From Marinobacter aromaticivorans (GTDB lineage: Bacteria; Pseudomonadota; Gammaproteobacteria; Pseudomonadales; Oleiphilaceae), in contig NZ_NIHD01000002.1 in the NCBI RefSeq assembly GCF_002806975.1, forward strand, positions 310,001 to 374,000: DNA of 64,000 nt, given 5' to 3'. Both the position numbers and the translations under genes were made by a program. Below the pieces are notes generated by a model, which worked only from the letters and a program-made list of their open reading frames with translations, was not told the origin of the DNA and ran no database searches. Each line of letters opens with the position of its first letter. Position 1 is the stretch's first letter. Shown here piece by piece: positions 10,191 to 19,973 of this stretch.

Positions 10191-10814
10191 CTAGCGCAGG
10201 TCCGGATTCAGTGTGTAAGTACCGGTAACCCGGGCACTGGCCAGAACGTGGCCTTTCATGGCCTTGCGCACCGCCTCGCCATCAAATTCCCCGGAAAGCC
10301 CCAGAGACTCCACATCCAGCGCATGCACTTCATAGTGATAGCGATGCACCAGTTCATCATTCCAGGGCGGGCAAGGGCCATCGTAGCCGAAGTAGGTGCC
10401 AGCCATGTCAGGGTCGCCAGCCAGAAACTGGGTAAAGTTATTCACCCCGCGCACACCTGCCGGGCCAGGGCCGCCATCTTTGCCCTTGGGCGTTACCCCA
10501 TCGCTGTCTTCGCCTTCCGGTATGCGGCTTACACTGGCGGGAATATCAACCAGCAGCCAGTGGAAAAAATCCACCCGGGGAAGATCTTTCGGGATTGTTT
10601 TACCTTCCTGGTTTGCGTCATCCGCCACACTGGGCACATCCGGATCAAACATCATGATCACAAAGCTCTTTGTGCCCTCCGGCGCACCTTCCCAGTACAT
10701 TCCGGGGTTGCGGTTGGGGCCAAAGCTCATCCGATCCTCCGGGTGGAACACGCCGAACGCGAATATATCCGGGACCGGCTTGCCCTCTTCAATACCCTCA
10801 ACGTTCAGTTTCAT
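10191..10814 (-). CDS. YbhB/YbcL family PEBP (Raf kinase inhibitor-like) protein
   Basis: The 207-residue cytoplasmic protein shows the phosphatidylethanolamine-binding-protein fold: FVIMMFDPDVPS (DPDxP ligand-pocket motif), VDFFHWLLVDIPAS, and YFGYDGPCPPWNDELVHRYHYEVHALD (GPxPP and HRY motifs). The ATG at 10814 is chosen because AGGAG lies 8 bases upstream; an upstream in-frame ATG (10832) has no such site. Function in bacteria is poorly defined. It is a single gene, divergent from the spermidine-synthase-like gene. Confidence 0.85.
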   Translation of the reverse strand: MKLNVEGIEEGKPVPDIFAFGVFHPEDRMSFGPNRNPGMYWEGAPEGTKSFVIMMFDPDVPSVADDANQEGKTIPKDLPRVDFFHWLLVDIPASVSRIPEGEDSDGVTPKGKDGGPGPAGVRGVNNFTQFLAGDPDMAGTYFGYDGPCPPWNDELVHRYHYEVHALDVESLGLSGEFDGEAVRKAMKGHVLASARVTGTYTLNPDLR

Positions 10815-10968
10815 GGTGCTTTCTCCTGTCATTTTATTGCGGTTAATAAGCGAACTCTCACATGGATTGTGCCAGAGACCAGCCTATTCTGTGATAATAC
10901 CTTGTAACAACGGTATCCTGTCCATGTCCAACCTGCCTGCCAGTGGCCGTCCTTGAAAAGAGCTCCGC

Positions 10969-11709
10969 ATGTTCAACAGAGGCGAAATTATTCACCACAG
11001 CCGAGATAAACTTGGCAGTATTCTGGTGATTGACTACCGCAAACACCGGGTTCTTACCTTCAATTCGGTGTTTGAACAAAGCAAGATTGACCGACGATAT
11101 CCACACCTTCCGGTGCACGAATACAACCGTGCCATGCTGCTGCCTGCAGCATTTAACTGCCCCCGACACGTGACGGTTCTGGGGCTGGGCGGCGGCGTGA
11201 TGGCCAATGCGTTTCTCCACTTGTACCCGGGCTGCCGGGTACACGCGGTTGAACTGAGGCGGTCGGTTCTGGAGGTAGCCCGCGAGTACTTCGGCTTGCC
11301 GGAGAGCGATCGCCTAAGCGTAACCATTGCCGATGCCCGCGATGCCCTGGGCAATCTTCCGGATGCCAGCACGGACATGATTCTGGCCGACCTGTACAAC
11401 GCTGACCGCATGAGCCCTGCACAGGCGCAGCGGCAGTTTGTGGAGAGTTCAAGCCGGGTCCTTGGCAGCCGGGGCTGGCTGGTTCTCAACTACCACCGCA
11501 CGCCAGACCCGGACGGCCCTTACTTCCGCCAGCTCAGGAAACACTTTGCTGCTCTGTTGGTATTCAAAAGCAAAACCAACAACACCGTGGTGTACGCCAG
11601 CAAACAGCCCGTTGAACCCCTTAACCCCAAAGACCCGGTGCTCGTCAACCTTGAGAAACGGTTACCGATCGACTGGGGCCGTCTTATGGGCAGGGTCAGC
11701 CGGCTTTGA
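10969..11709 (+). CDS. spermidine synthase-like methyltransferase-fold protein
   Basis: A SpeE-family Rossmann fold: VTVLGLGGGVMANAFLHLYP (nucleotide-binding motif, residues 68-87), HAVELRRSVLEVAREYFGL (acidic residue of motif II), and DMILADLYNADRMSP (D-x-Y/D catalytic region). At 246 residues it lacks part of the N-terminal beta domain of genuine spermidine synthases, so aminopropyl transfer to putrescine is not assured; many such short paralogues have unknown substrates. Its stop overlaps an upstream extension of the ndh frame but the real ndh start is 140 bp further on. Confidence 0.75.
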   Translation: MFNRGEIIHHSRDKLGSILVIDYRKHRVLTFNSVFEQSKIDRRYPHLPVHEYNRAMLLPAAFNCPRHVTVLGLGGGVMANAFLHLYPGCRVHAVELRRSVLEVAREYFGLPESDRLSVTIADARDALGNLPDASTDMILADLYNADRMSPAQAQRQFVESSSRVLGSRGWLVLNYHRTPDPDGPYFRQLRKHFAALLVFKSKTNNTVVYASKQPVEPLNPKDPVLVNLEKRLPIDWGRLMGRVSRL

Positions 11710-11849
11710 GTTTTATGCCGGTTGAAGGATGCGCATTAGCATTATCCCGGCCGCACCAGTATCCTACCTCGCAAGCAGATCCCAGTGACGACAGCCAAGC
11801 GTTTTTTTGCAAGAGCGCTTGGCTTTCTTCACTTAATGGTCTGATTTCT

Positions 11850-13160
11850 ATGGATAACCTTCATCATATTGTGGTGGTTGGCGGCGGCGCCGGCGGGCTC
11901 GAGCTTGTTACCAGCCTGGGCAAAAAGCTTGGCAAAAAGGGCAAGGCACGAATCACCCTCGTTGACGCAGGGCTGACCCACGTGTGGAAACCGCTGCTGC
12001 ACGAAGTTGCCTCCGGTTCACTGGATGCCAACTCCAACGAAGTGAACTACCGTGCCCATGCCCGCAAGCACCACTACGAATTCCAGCTCGGGCGCATGCA
12101 CGGCCTGAACCGGCAGGCCAGGGAACTGGTCATAGCACCTTTTATGGATGACGACGGCAACGAAGTGGTTCCTGAGCGCCACCTGAAGTACGACACCCTG
12201 GTGATTGCTGTAGGCAGCACCGCAAACGATTTCGGCACACCGGGCGCACAGGAACATTGCCTGTTCCTGGACAGCCTGAAGCAGGCGCGACGCTTCCACA
12301 AGCTCATGCTCAACGCCTTTCTGCGCAAAAACCACGAAGCCCAGCTAGGCCGGGACCACAAACTTAACATCAGTATTATAGGTGCCGGGGCCACAGGCGT
12401 TGAGCTGGCTGCCGAACTACGGATGGCTTCGCGGGAATTGCCGGTGTACGGCATGAACCACCTGAAAGCATCAGATGTGTCGATTACCGTTATAGAAGCC
12501 GCCGACCGGATTCTGCCTGCACTGCCCGGCAGGCTCTCGGCCGCCGCCTCCAAAGAACTCGAGCGCCAGCACATAAAGGTTCTGAATGGTCAGCCCGTCA
12601 GCGAAATTCGCGCCGCCGCCGTCATCATGAAAGACGGTACCGAACTGCCCTCGGAAATGACCATCTGGGCCGCCGGCATAAAAGCGCCCGGGTTTCTGGC
12701 AAACCTGGATGGCCTGGAATCCAACCGCGGCAATCAACTGGTGGTGCAACAGACCCTGCAAACCACAAAAGACACCAACATTTTTGCCTTCGGCGACTGC
12801 GCTGCCTGCCCACAACCGGATTCCGACCGGCCCGTTGCCCCACGCGCCCAAGCCGCCCATCAGCAGGCCGACACCCTTTTTAAAACCCTGTGCAACCGCC
12901 TGGAAGGCAAAGAAGCCGTACCCTTCGTGTATAACGATTACGGATCGCTGATCAACTTCAGCCGTTACACCACGGTGGGCAACCTCATGGGCAACCTGTC
13001 TGGCCGCAGTATGTACATTGAAGGCAAGGTGGCCCGGCTGTTTTATCTATCCCTTTACCGCATGCACCAGGTAGCGTTGCACGGTTTTCTGCGGACCGGA
13101 GTGATCTGGTTTATGGACAAGATCAGCCGGGCGATGCAGCCCAGGTTGAAGTTGCATTGA
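11850..13160 (+). CDS. ndh: type II NADH:quinone oxidoreductase
   Basis: Non-proton-pumping membrane-associated flavoprotein that passes electrons from NADH to quinone. The 436-residue protein begins MDNLHHIVVVGGGAGGLELV (FAD-binding GxGxxG), has the Ndh signature VWKPLLHEVASGSLD near residue 46, the NADH-binding IIGAGATGVELAAEL near 174, and NIFAFGDCAACP near 310. A hydrophobic-amphipathic C-terminus (LFYLSLYRMHQVALHG) fits membrane attachment. The ATG at 11850 is chosen by homology; an upstream in-frame extension of 48 residues has no family resemblance. Confidence 0.93.
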   Translation: MDNLHHIVVVGGGAGGLELVTSLGKKLGKKGKARITLVDAGLTHVWKPLLHEVASGSLDANSNEVNYRAHARKHHYEFQLGRMHGLNRQARELVIAPFMDDDGNEVVPERHLKYDTLVIAVGSTANDFGTPGAQEHCLFLDSLKQARRFHKLMLNAFLRKNHEAQLGRDHKLNISIIGAGATGVELAAELRMASRELPVYGMNHLKASDVSITVIEAADRILPALPGRLSAAASKELERQHIKVLNGQPVSEIRAAAVIMKDGTELPSEMTIWAAGIKAPGFLANLDGLESNRGNQLVVQQTLQTTKDTNIFAFGDCAACPQPDSDRPVAPRAQAAHQQADTLFKTLCNRLEGKEAVPFVYNDYGSLINFSRYTTVGNLMGNLSGRSMYIEGKVARLFYLSLYRMHQVALHGFLRTGVIWFMDKISRAMQPRLKLH

Positions 13161-13252
13161 GTATAATCACAAGAGCTTGTTTATTCAGTTAACGAGTTTA
13201 AGAGGCTAACGCGCCTAATCGGAAACGCTATACTCTAGAAGTCGAGCAGCCT

Positions 13253-16200
13253 TTATGCCCTCTTCAGAATAACACTCATAGGTCTACTGCCCTTATGGCT
13301 TTGGTAATCCATTTGACCGTAGTAAGTAAATGGTGCCGCTTTTTTATTTTGCAGCCTGTTCTCTCGAATAAATAAATGTATTGATAAGCCAAGCTCTCGA
13401 TGACGTATCAACTCCTGGCCACGTTTGCTTTCAGGGGCGGTGCTATCCTGGCTCTGCCAGTGGAATTGCTGCTCGTCTATCCAATGATCCACGTAGCGAT
13501 GGTTAGCAGCCCTGCCTTGTTTGTTCAGGGTGACCAACAATACGTGCGCAGCCGCGCCCTTTAAAAACACGTGTCCCACATTCCACTTGCCTGGGTTGAA
13601 AACCTCGCCGAATAGTCGGGGAATATCCTCCCGCATAAAGCTCTGACCTACCGCCAACTCCAGTGGATCAATCACCGCCTCAAGCCGCGCAAACGTTCGA
13701 AACTGCTCGTTCAGTTCATCCGTCACCAGAATATCTTCATAGCTCGGATTCTTTGCTTTCAGAACGTATTGGCCTTGGCTTGTTTTCTCCACCACGCGAA
13801 GCAAATACTGCGTGTCGCCCGTTTCATCCATTCGCTCAATGGCCAAAGTCTTTCCGGTGATGCTTCCCGCCTGGTCTGGATTGATTTGTTCCAGCAGCAA
13901 ATAATCGCCGCTATAAATTGGGTTTTTGCCGCCATTCATAGAGTCGCCCGAAGCTTGTGCTATAAAGTGCCGGCTGGGGTTGAGTCGGCCATAGCCTTCA
14001 CCAATATGGCGGTATTCTTCGGCCTCGGCAGAACTGCTGCGAAAGTGTCCGCAGGCGATCTTCAAGGTGGGGAAATATGGAAGCTCAGTGCCTGCTAAAC
14101 CACTGCCAGGGAGTACAGATACGTTCTGATCGACCGGCTCTATGTTGCCCCGAGCCTCGTAACTGGCTAACCGATAATCCACCAACTCCTGAACCAAAGC
14201 TGTGAAGCTATCTATCTGGTCACTCGCCAGGCTAATGGCTGCAGCAAAGCGCCCCTCCGTGATTTTGAAGGAGCCTGCTGCCTTGGTGTTTTCGCCAATC
14301 CACGCCCTGACTGGATTTCGTCGCCAATAGGCCTGCCAGGCTCTTGGCTCAGGGCTTTCACGCATCTCTACCGGCAGCTCTCCCAGCAAAGTACGACGAC
14401 GCTGTAATACGTTCAACGACTGACTGGCCAGTGCTGATAATTCTGGCGGGTTACGCCAGCCGTCCAGCTCTTGAAAGGCCTCAAGAAGAACCATTTTGAA
14501 CGACTTGGTCATAGCCGTTTTTTCAAGTTCCGCAAGAAACGCGGCGTGCTGCTCTACCAGCTTGGATTCCGTTTCGTCCAAGTCCTCCATGTGCGCCACT
14601 AACGCAAACCAGTGGCCGAACTGTTTGCGCAGTTGAGTGAGATTGGCACCAAAACGATAGAACTCGGTGAGAGTGGGGCGTCGACCTAGAGTATCCCGCA
14701 ACAATCGATAGTCTTTTTCGGTGCCCTGCCCATCCAACGACTTCAAAAATTCGATAAGTTGCAGGTCGTAATTGATGAAGCAACCATCCGGTAGGTCCAG
14801 CTTTTGCGACTCGGCCTTGCGCGCATACTGCGCCAACTGCCGGTGGTTCATGTCCGCGCCCATCAGCGCTTGCGGCTTATGCAAAAACCCTTGGTGGTTA
14901 CCAATAAAGTCCAGAACCACCAGCTTGTCTTTGCCTTCTGCTTTACGGAGACCCCGGCCAAGCTGCTGTAAGAATAAAATTTTTGATTCCGTGGGACGCA
15001 GCATCATCACCGTATCAATGGCGGGCAAATCAACGCCTTCGTTAAACAGATCTACCGAAAACAGGATGGCCAACTCGCCAGACTTCAACTGCTCTAACGC
15101 CTCCCCTCGAGACAACTCAGAGTGGCCATGAACAGAAGCTGCCGCAAACCCTCTTTTACGAAACTGCTTGGCCATGAAGTCTGCATGGTTGATCGAAACA
15201 CAGAACGCCAAGGTGCGTTTTTGGCGGTGCTTCTGCCACACACGCTCTGCGTGACGAGCACGGCCTAAAGTGGCAAGCTTGTGAGCAAGTTGATCGGGGT
15301 CGAACTTGCCGTTACGCCAGGGGATTTCGGCGTAATCAACCGTGTCATCGAAAATTCCATAGTAGTGAAAAGGTGCCAACAGCTTACTGCGGATACCCTC
15401 AAATAAGTTGTGTGTGTAAACAAGATTGTCATCACACAAAGAGAGAATATCTGAGCGGTCGGTTCGATCTGGTGTGGCTGTTAAACCAAGCATGAAGGTG
15501 GGGGCAAAGTAGCTCAGCAAGCGGTAATAGGTGGGTGCTGCTGCGTGGTGAAACTCGTCCACCACAATGTAATCAAAATGCTGGGGTGTAAATCGCTCCA
15601 AATGCGCATCTTTGCCCAATGTTTGTATTGAGGCACACAGCACATCGACCGCCATATCCCGCTGTTTGCCCATATAAAATCCCACGCGGTTTTGCGGGCG
15701 AATGCGGATAAAGGTTTCAGCCGCCTGATGCAGAATTTCTTCACGGTGGGCGACAAACAGAACTCGCCTCGCACCCATTTGAGCCGCATCAAAGGCAGAC
15801 AGCCAGGTTTTACCCAAGCCCGTCGCCAGGACTACCAAGCCTCGACTGTACCCCTCAGATCGTGTTTCGCGCAGAGCCTCTAGCGCCGCAGTTTGTACCG
15901 GCGTTGGTTCTGGTGGGTCTTCAACCTCATGGCTGCCGGCTTCCATGGGGCGCGGCGGCAGAACCCGACGAGCTTCGTACTCGTCAATCCAGCCGTCCGA
16001 CAAGGACAGTGTATTCTTGTGACGGAACAACTCTTCAAAGCGGCTCTGCGCTTCAAAAAAGCCGTTATCGCTGGGGTAATCAACCCGATAGTTCCACTCC
16101 AAACCATCCTGAAGCGCTTGGCGACTGATATTGCTCGATCCAATAAAAGCGGTTCCCTGACGGGACGATTCACCCAGAACGTAGGTAAAAATATAGGCTT

Positions 16201-17092
16201 TCAGGTGAAAGCTTGAGCCAGCACTCTCAAATACCCGAACCTGCGCACCTCTCTCTTGCAGCAGCATTAAACTGCGCAAGGCTTCCGGATCGGTAATGTC
16301 CATATAGTCACTGGTGAGAACCCGAACCCGCGCAGGCCTTTGTTTTCGGCCAAGGGCACTCAGCAGGTCGGGGAGCAGTAGTTTCAATCCGGTGGACTTT
16401 ACGAACGCCACCGCCATATCAACTTCGCGGGCTCGACTGATACTGGCACAAAGATGCGGCAAGAAATGCTGATACCTGCCACCCGTAATCAGTTTGTCAT
16501 GGGTCTCGACCTGCTTATGAAAAACCCCATTCACCCAATACCCATCCCGCCCCGGTCTGCGGTCTGCGGTTTGCCAGGTGGTTATCTTCTCCACCCCCGG
16601 TAAGGCGCTTGCCCAGCGTTCAAGTTGGGACTCAGTTGCATCGGTAAAGTGGCGGCCATTGTGTTCTCGCTGCCCTTCACCCCGTTTAAAACTGAGGTAC
16701 AGAAGGCCGCCGGGCTTCAAGGCCTGCCAAAGCCGGGCAAGTGCATGGGGTATCTGTTGGTGAGGGAGGTGGAGCAGGCTGGCACTGGCCCAGATGCCAT
16801 CGTAGACCTGGTATTCGTGGACCTGATCAAACGTACGAACGGTAACCGGGTGGCTTATCGCTTTGGTTGCCAAGGCGGCCAGCTTTTCAGAGGCATCGAA
16901 CGCAGTAACGCGATAACCGCGAGCCAGAAATTCCCGGGAATCCCGGCCGGAACCGCAGCCTGCGTCAAGAATGTGGGCATTTTCAGGGAGATGGGGCAAA
17001 AATGCGTCGTACAGCGCGGTCATATCCACGTGCAGCGTTTCGTCGAAAAACGCCTGCGCATGGGCGTTGTAATAGGCAACCGATTGGCTCAT
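13253..17092 (-). CDS. multidomain fusion: SAM methyltransferase - PLD nuclease - SF2 helicase - S24-like - DUF3427-like
   Basis: The 1279-residue protein joins five recognisable parts. Residues 1-190: class I SAM methyltransferase (ILDAGCGSGRD, 41-51). 200-360: phospholipase-D-type nuclease (HLK 296-298, GSSN 318-321, a single HKD half). 395-750: SF2 helicase/ATPase with Walker A ATGLGKT (423-429), DEFHH (512-516), TATPDR (538-543) and QQLGRGLRK (709-717). 1005-1125: S24/LexA-like segment with SGDSM, Ser at 1051. 1145-1279: DUF3427-like C-terminal domain. PLD-helicase-DUF3427 proteins are widespread and usually in accessory or defence regions. The gene is monocistronic between core genes (ndh and a K+/H+ antiporter) and is visibly lower in G+C than its neighbours, which fits transfer. 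Nucleic-acid restriction or repair is inferred, not shown. Confidence 0.88.
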   Translation of the reverse strand: MSQSVAYYNAHAQAFFDETLHVDMTALYDAFLPHLPENAHILDAGCGSGRDSREFLARGYRVTAFDASEKLAALATKAISHPVTVRTFDQVHEYQVYDGIWASASLLHLPHQQIPHALARLWQALKPGGLLYLSFKRGEGQREHNGRHFTDATESQLERWASALPGVEKITTWQTADRRPGRDGYWVNGVFHKQVETHDKLITGGRYQHFLPHLCASISRAREVDMAVAFVKSTGLKLLLPDLLSALGRKQRPARVRVLTSDYMDITDPEALRSLMLLQERGAQVRVFESAGSSFHLKAYIFTYVLGESSRQGTAFIGSSNISRQALQDGLEWNYRVDYPSDNGFFEAQSRFEELFRHKNTLSLSDGWIDEYEARRVLPPRPMEAGSHEVEDPPEPTPVQTAALEALRETRSEGYSRGLVVLATGLGKTWLSAFDAAQMGARRVLFVAHREEILHQAAETFIRIRPQNRVGFYMGKQRDMAVDVLCASIQTLGKDAHLERFTPQHFDYIVVDEFHHAAAPTYYRLLSYFAPTFMLGLTATPDRTDRSDILSLCDDNLVYTHNLFEGIRSKLLAPFHYYGIFDDTVDYAEIPWRNGKFDPDQLAHKLATLGRARHAERVWQKHRQKRTLAFCVSINHADFMAKQFRKRGFAAASVHGHSELSRGEALEQLKSGELAILFSVDLFNEGVDLPAIDTVMMLRPTESKILFLQQLGRGLRKAEGKDKLVVLDFIGNHQGFLHKPQALMGADMNHRQLAQYARKAESQKLDLPDGCFINYDLQLIEFLKSLDGQGTEKDYRLLRDTLGRRPTLTEFYRFGANLTQLRKQFGHWFALVAHMEDLDETESKLVEQHAAFLAELEKTAMTKSFKMVLLEAFQELDGWRNPPELSALASQSLNVLQRRRTLLGELPVEMRESPEPRAWQAYWRRNPVRAWIGENTKAAGSFKITEGRFAAAISLASDQIDSFTALVQELVDYRLASYEARGNIEPVDQNVSVLPGSGLAGTELPYFPTLKIACGHFRSSSAEAEEYRHIGEGYGRLNPSRHFIAQASGDSMNGGKNPIYSGDYLLLEQINPDQAGSITGKTLAIERMDETGDTQYLLRVVEKTSQGQYVLKAKNPSYEDILVTDELNEQFRTFARLEAVIDPLELAVGQSFMREDIPRLFGEVFNPGKWNVGHVFLKGAAAHVLLVTLNKQGRAANHRYVDHWIDEQQFHWQSQDSTAPESKRGQELIRHRELGLSIHLFIRENRLQNKKAAPFTYYGQMDYQSHKGSRPMSVILKRA

Positions 17093-17127
17093 GCCGGGCG
17101 TGGCTCTTTTTTGTGTCGAAAAACCAC

Positions 17128-17155
17128 AATATAAGCGACTGTTTTATAATAACAA
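17128..17155 (-). promoter_or_regulatory. sigma70-like promoter of the fusion gene
   Basis: On the minus strand TTGTTA (17155-17150) and TATATT (17133-17128) are spaced 16 bp apart in an A+T-rich patch. The -10 box lies 35 bp before the ATG at 17092, leaving a short leader. No operator palindrome is obvious next to it. Confidence 0.45.
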
Positions 17156-17358
17156 ACTGCACAGGTAATTTATTGCCTGCCGGCAAGAAATCACCCCACC
17201 TGAGGCACTGACAGCGAGTGATCTTTAACGGCGCAGCTCAGTGGACTGCGCTTTCAACCCTAATGACTTGCTTGTTTAAGGCGCCGGCAATGGGCAAACT
17301 TGGGGAAGCTTACAAGCGCTTCCGCCGGTTCCCGGCAAGCCTCTCTGATGGAGTTCTG

Positions 17359-19083
17359 ATGGATCCAATGCTCACCCTGGTAGGTGCCCTGATGCTTGTC
17401 ATCAGCATCCTTCTGAGCCCGCTTTCCAGCCGGGTAGGTATGCCGGTACTGCTGGTTTTTCTGGTGGTGGGCATGATGATGGGCAAAGACGGCCCGGGCG
17501 GCATTGAATTTGACGATTTCCAGCTCTCTTTTCTGGTCGCCAATCTGGCACTGGGAGTAATCCTGCTGGATGGTGGTATGCGCACCCGGGCAGAGACCTT
17601 CCGTGTGGGCCTCAAGCCTGCCCTGGTGCTTGCCACGATTGGTGTTGGCATGACCGCACTGGGGGCGGCGTTAGTCGCCTGGATGGTGTTCGACCTGCAC
17701 TGGATGACCGCGCTGCTTGTAGGTTCCATCATTTCATCCACCGACGCGGCAGCGGTATTTTCGCTGCTGCAGGGGCGCGGGCTGCACTTGAATGAACGGG
17801 TCAGCGCCACGCTGGAAATCGAGTCCGGCAGTAACGACCCCATGGCGATCTTTCTGACGCTGATGATGGTCACCCTGATTGCCAGCGATGGCGACCACGC
17901 CATTCAGGATTCGCTGATTCTTCTGCTCAAGCAGTTCAGCATTGGTGGCGTTGGCGGTATCGTCGGCGGCTTCATGATTGCCGAGCTGGCCAACCGGATT
18001 CGCCTTACGCCCTCACTTTATCCTCTGCTGGTGGCCGCCGCCGGTATTTCGGTGTTTTCTGCCATCAACGCGCTTGGCGGTAGCGGCTTTCTGGCTATTT
18101 ACCTTTGTGGCGTTGTGATCGGCAACCGCCAGGTTCGAATGATGCCCATGATTCTTCAGGTACACGATGGCCTGGCCTGGCTGGCACAGCTTTGCCTGTT
18201 CCTGATTCTGGGCCTGCTGGTGAACCCGTCCGATTTGCTGCCGCTGGCGGGAAGCGGCCTGATACTCGCGCTGACGCTGATTTTCGTGATCCGCCCCCTG
18301 ACCGTCCTGCTGACAATCTGGCCTTTTGGCTTTAACCGTCGCGAACTCGGGTTCATAAGCTGGGTAGGGCTGAGAGGGGCCGTACCCATCGTGCTGGCGC
18401 TTTTCCCCATTATCGCCAACCTGCCTGAGGCACAACTGGTTTTCCATGCGGCCTTTTTTATTGTTCTGGTTTCGTTGCTGGTTCAGGGCACCACCCTTAC
18501 CCCTCTGGCGCGCCTGCTGCGCCTTGAAATCCCGGCCAACGGGGAACCCTATCGACGCTTGCCGCTGGACGCCCCCGCCGCAGGCGACCACGAACTGATG
18601 CTTTTCCCCCTGCGGGGAGAAAACTGGGAAAGCCCGAGGGTTCTGGGGCAATTGCGCTTTCCGGAAAACACCGCGGTTGCCGGCGTATTCCGGAACCGGG
18701 TCTGCCTGCAACCCAAGGCGGATCTGGAGGTATCCAGCGGTGATATGGTGGCGATGTTTGCCACGCCCAGCGTGCTGAAAGAACTGGGTAAGTCTCTCAG
18801 TGGCCGCCACACGCCAAAATACCTCGCAGACAGAGCCTTCTTCGGGGACTTTGTGCTGAATGGCGATGCGCTGCTCGGGGATGTGGAACAGGTTTATGGC
18901 ATTGAGTTTGATGAGTTGCCACCGGAGCTGTCGCTGGCAGAGTGCTTCGCGCGGCGCACGAAAGGGCATCCGGTCATTGGCGACACCGTTGTTCTGGGGC
19001 CGGTTACCCTGGTGGCAAGGGCCACCGAGGCGGACCAGGTCACCAAAGTTGGCCTGAAAATGGACAAGTCACGAAATGCCTGA
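17359..19083 (+). CDS. K+/H+ antiporter, NhaP2/CvrA family
   Basis: CPA1 family potassium/proton antiporter of 574 residues, matching the usual NhaP2 length of about 575. The membrane part (1-400) has GVILLDGGMRT, ISSTDAAAVFSLLQGRGL (ion-binding D in STDAAAVF), IESGSNDPMAI and ISWVGLRGAVPIVLAL, all diagnostic. The C-terminal part carries a TrkA_C-like domain (about residues 410-485) and a CorC-like tail. The ATG at 17359 has GGAG five bases upstream; a longer frame begins at 17218 but has no family match. It may export K+ during low-osmolarity stress, which suits an osmoadapted bacterium. Confidence 0.9.
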   Translation: MDPMLTLVGALMLVISILLSPLSSRVGMPVLLVFLVVGMMMGKDGPGGIEFDDFQLSFLVANLALGVILLDGGMRTRAETFRVGLKPALVLATIGVGMTALGAALVAWMVFDLHWMTALLVGSIISSTDAAAVFSLLQGRGLHLNERVSATLEIESGSNDPMAIFLTLMMVTLIASDGDHAIQDSLILLLKQFSIGGVGGIVGGFMIAELANRIRLTPSLYPLLVAAAGISVFSAINALGGSGFLAIYLCGVVIGNRQVRMMPMILQVHDGLAWLAQLCLFLILGLLVNPSDLLPLAGSGLILALTLIFVIRPLTVLLTIWPFGFNRRELGFISWVGLRGAVPIVLALFPIIANLPEAQLVFHAAFFIVLVSLLVQGTTLTPLARLLRLEIPANGEPYRRLPLDAPAAGDHELMLFPLRGENWESPRVLGQLRFPENTAVAGVFRNRVCLQPKADLEVSSGDMVAMFATPSVLKELGKSLSGRHTPKYLADRAFFGDFVLNGDALLGDVEQVYGIEFDELPPELSLAECFARRTKGHPVIGDTVVLGPVTLVARATEADQVTKVGLKMDKSRNA

Positions 19084-19190
19084 CTTGCTAACCGGATAAC
19101 TGTCAAAGTTAACAAAACCCCTTAACAATTACCCGGTTGGATATGCTATAACACCAATACGCAAAGATTAATCATTGGTAAGTTAAGGTT

Positions 19191-19769
19191 ATGCTGATTC
19201 CCGGTTTATTAACCCGTTGCCTTCTGGCTCTGTTGTTTGTTGCAAGCCTCCCGGCCTATGGCGCCGGACTGCTGGCCAAGGCCGATAACCGCATGCCGGT
19301 GGTACAAACCTCGCCCGGCGACTCTTCCTCATTTGATGACTCCCTGGTGGTTAATAAGGTCCTGGTAAAAAAAGGGCAGCGTCGGCTCTACCTGATGAAC
19401 GGTGAAGAGGTGGTCCGGAGTTACCGCATATCGCTCGGGGACAACCCGGAAGGGCACAAACTCTACGAGGGCGACGAACGCACGCCAGAAGGCGACTACA
19501 CGCTGGACTGGCGCAATGCCGGCAGTGATTTTTACAAATCCATTCACATTTCCTACCCCAGCGAAAAAGACCGCGAGATGGCCGAAAACTGGGGCCTGGA
19601 TCCCGGAGGCAGCATAATGATCCACGGTCTGCCCAATGGAGCGGAAGACATGGCGTTTGCGTATACAGGCCTGGACTGGACCAACGGATGCATCGCTGTT
19701 AACAATCAGGAGATGGATGAAATCTGGCAGTTGGTCAACGATGGCACGCCCATACGAATCACCCCCTGA
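19191..19769 (+). CDS. L,D-transpeptidase (YkuD family), exported
   Basis: Periplasmic cysteine transpeptidase acting on peptidoglycan tetrapeptides. Signal peptide at 1-25 (LLTRCLLALLFVASLPAYGA). The catalytic YkuD domain spans about 52-191 with HGLPNG (H145) and the TNGCIAV loop carrying C167. The usual SHGC is replaced by TNGC, which is common in a YkuD subgroup (YafK-like). It could crosslink muropeptides, attach the neighbouring OprI-like lipoprotein, or act as a hydrolase like YafK/DpaA; the sequence does not decide. A TG-extended -10 (TATAAC near 19145) lies about 45 bp upstream. Confidence 0.88.
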   Translation: MLIPGLLTRCLLALLFVASLPAYGAGLLAKADNRMPVVQTSPGDSSSFDDSLVVNKVLVKKGQRRLYLMNGEEVVRSYRISLGDNPEGHKLYEGDERTPEGDYTLDWRNAGSDFYKSIHISYPSEKDREMAENWGLDPGGSIMIHGLPNGAEDMAFAYTGLDWTNGCIAVNNQEMDEIWQLVNDGTPIRITP

Positions 19770-19973
19770 CCATTTCCCCATGACGCCAGCATTAAGTTGT
19801 TGTCATAACCTAAGAAAATTTACGTATACTTAGTTAACATTTCCTCTCAGAGTGTTTTACACTGTTTTACGACTCCGGTAGTCAACGCCTATCGGGCCGA
19901 AGCTAAAAAAGGAAGTCGTCTGAAAAGACTTTCGGATCAACAGGAAATAACTCGACCAAAAAGGGGATTTACA

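Noticed and set aside
13253..17092. Prophage or integrative element around the fusion gene
   Set aside because: No integrase, att repeats, tRNA or phage genes flank it.
18013..18969. Minus-strand frame of 318 codons opposite the K+/H+ antiporter
   Set aside because: Low-complexity Gln/Arg-rich translation, opposite a recognised membrane protein gene.
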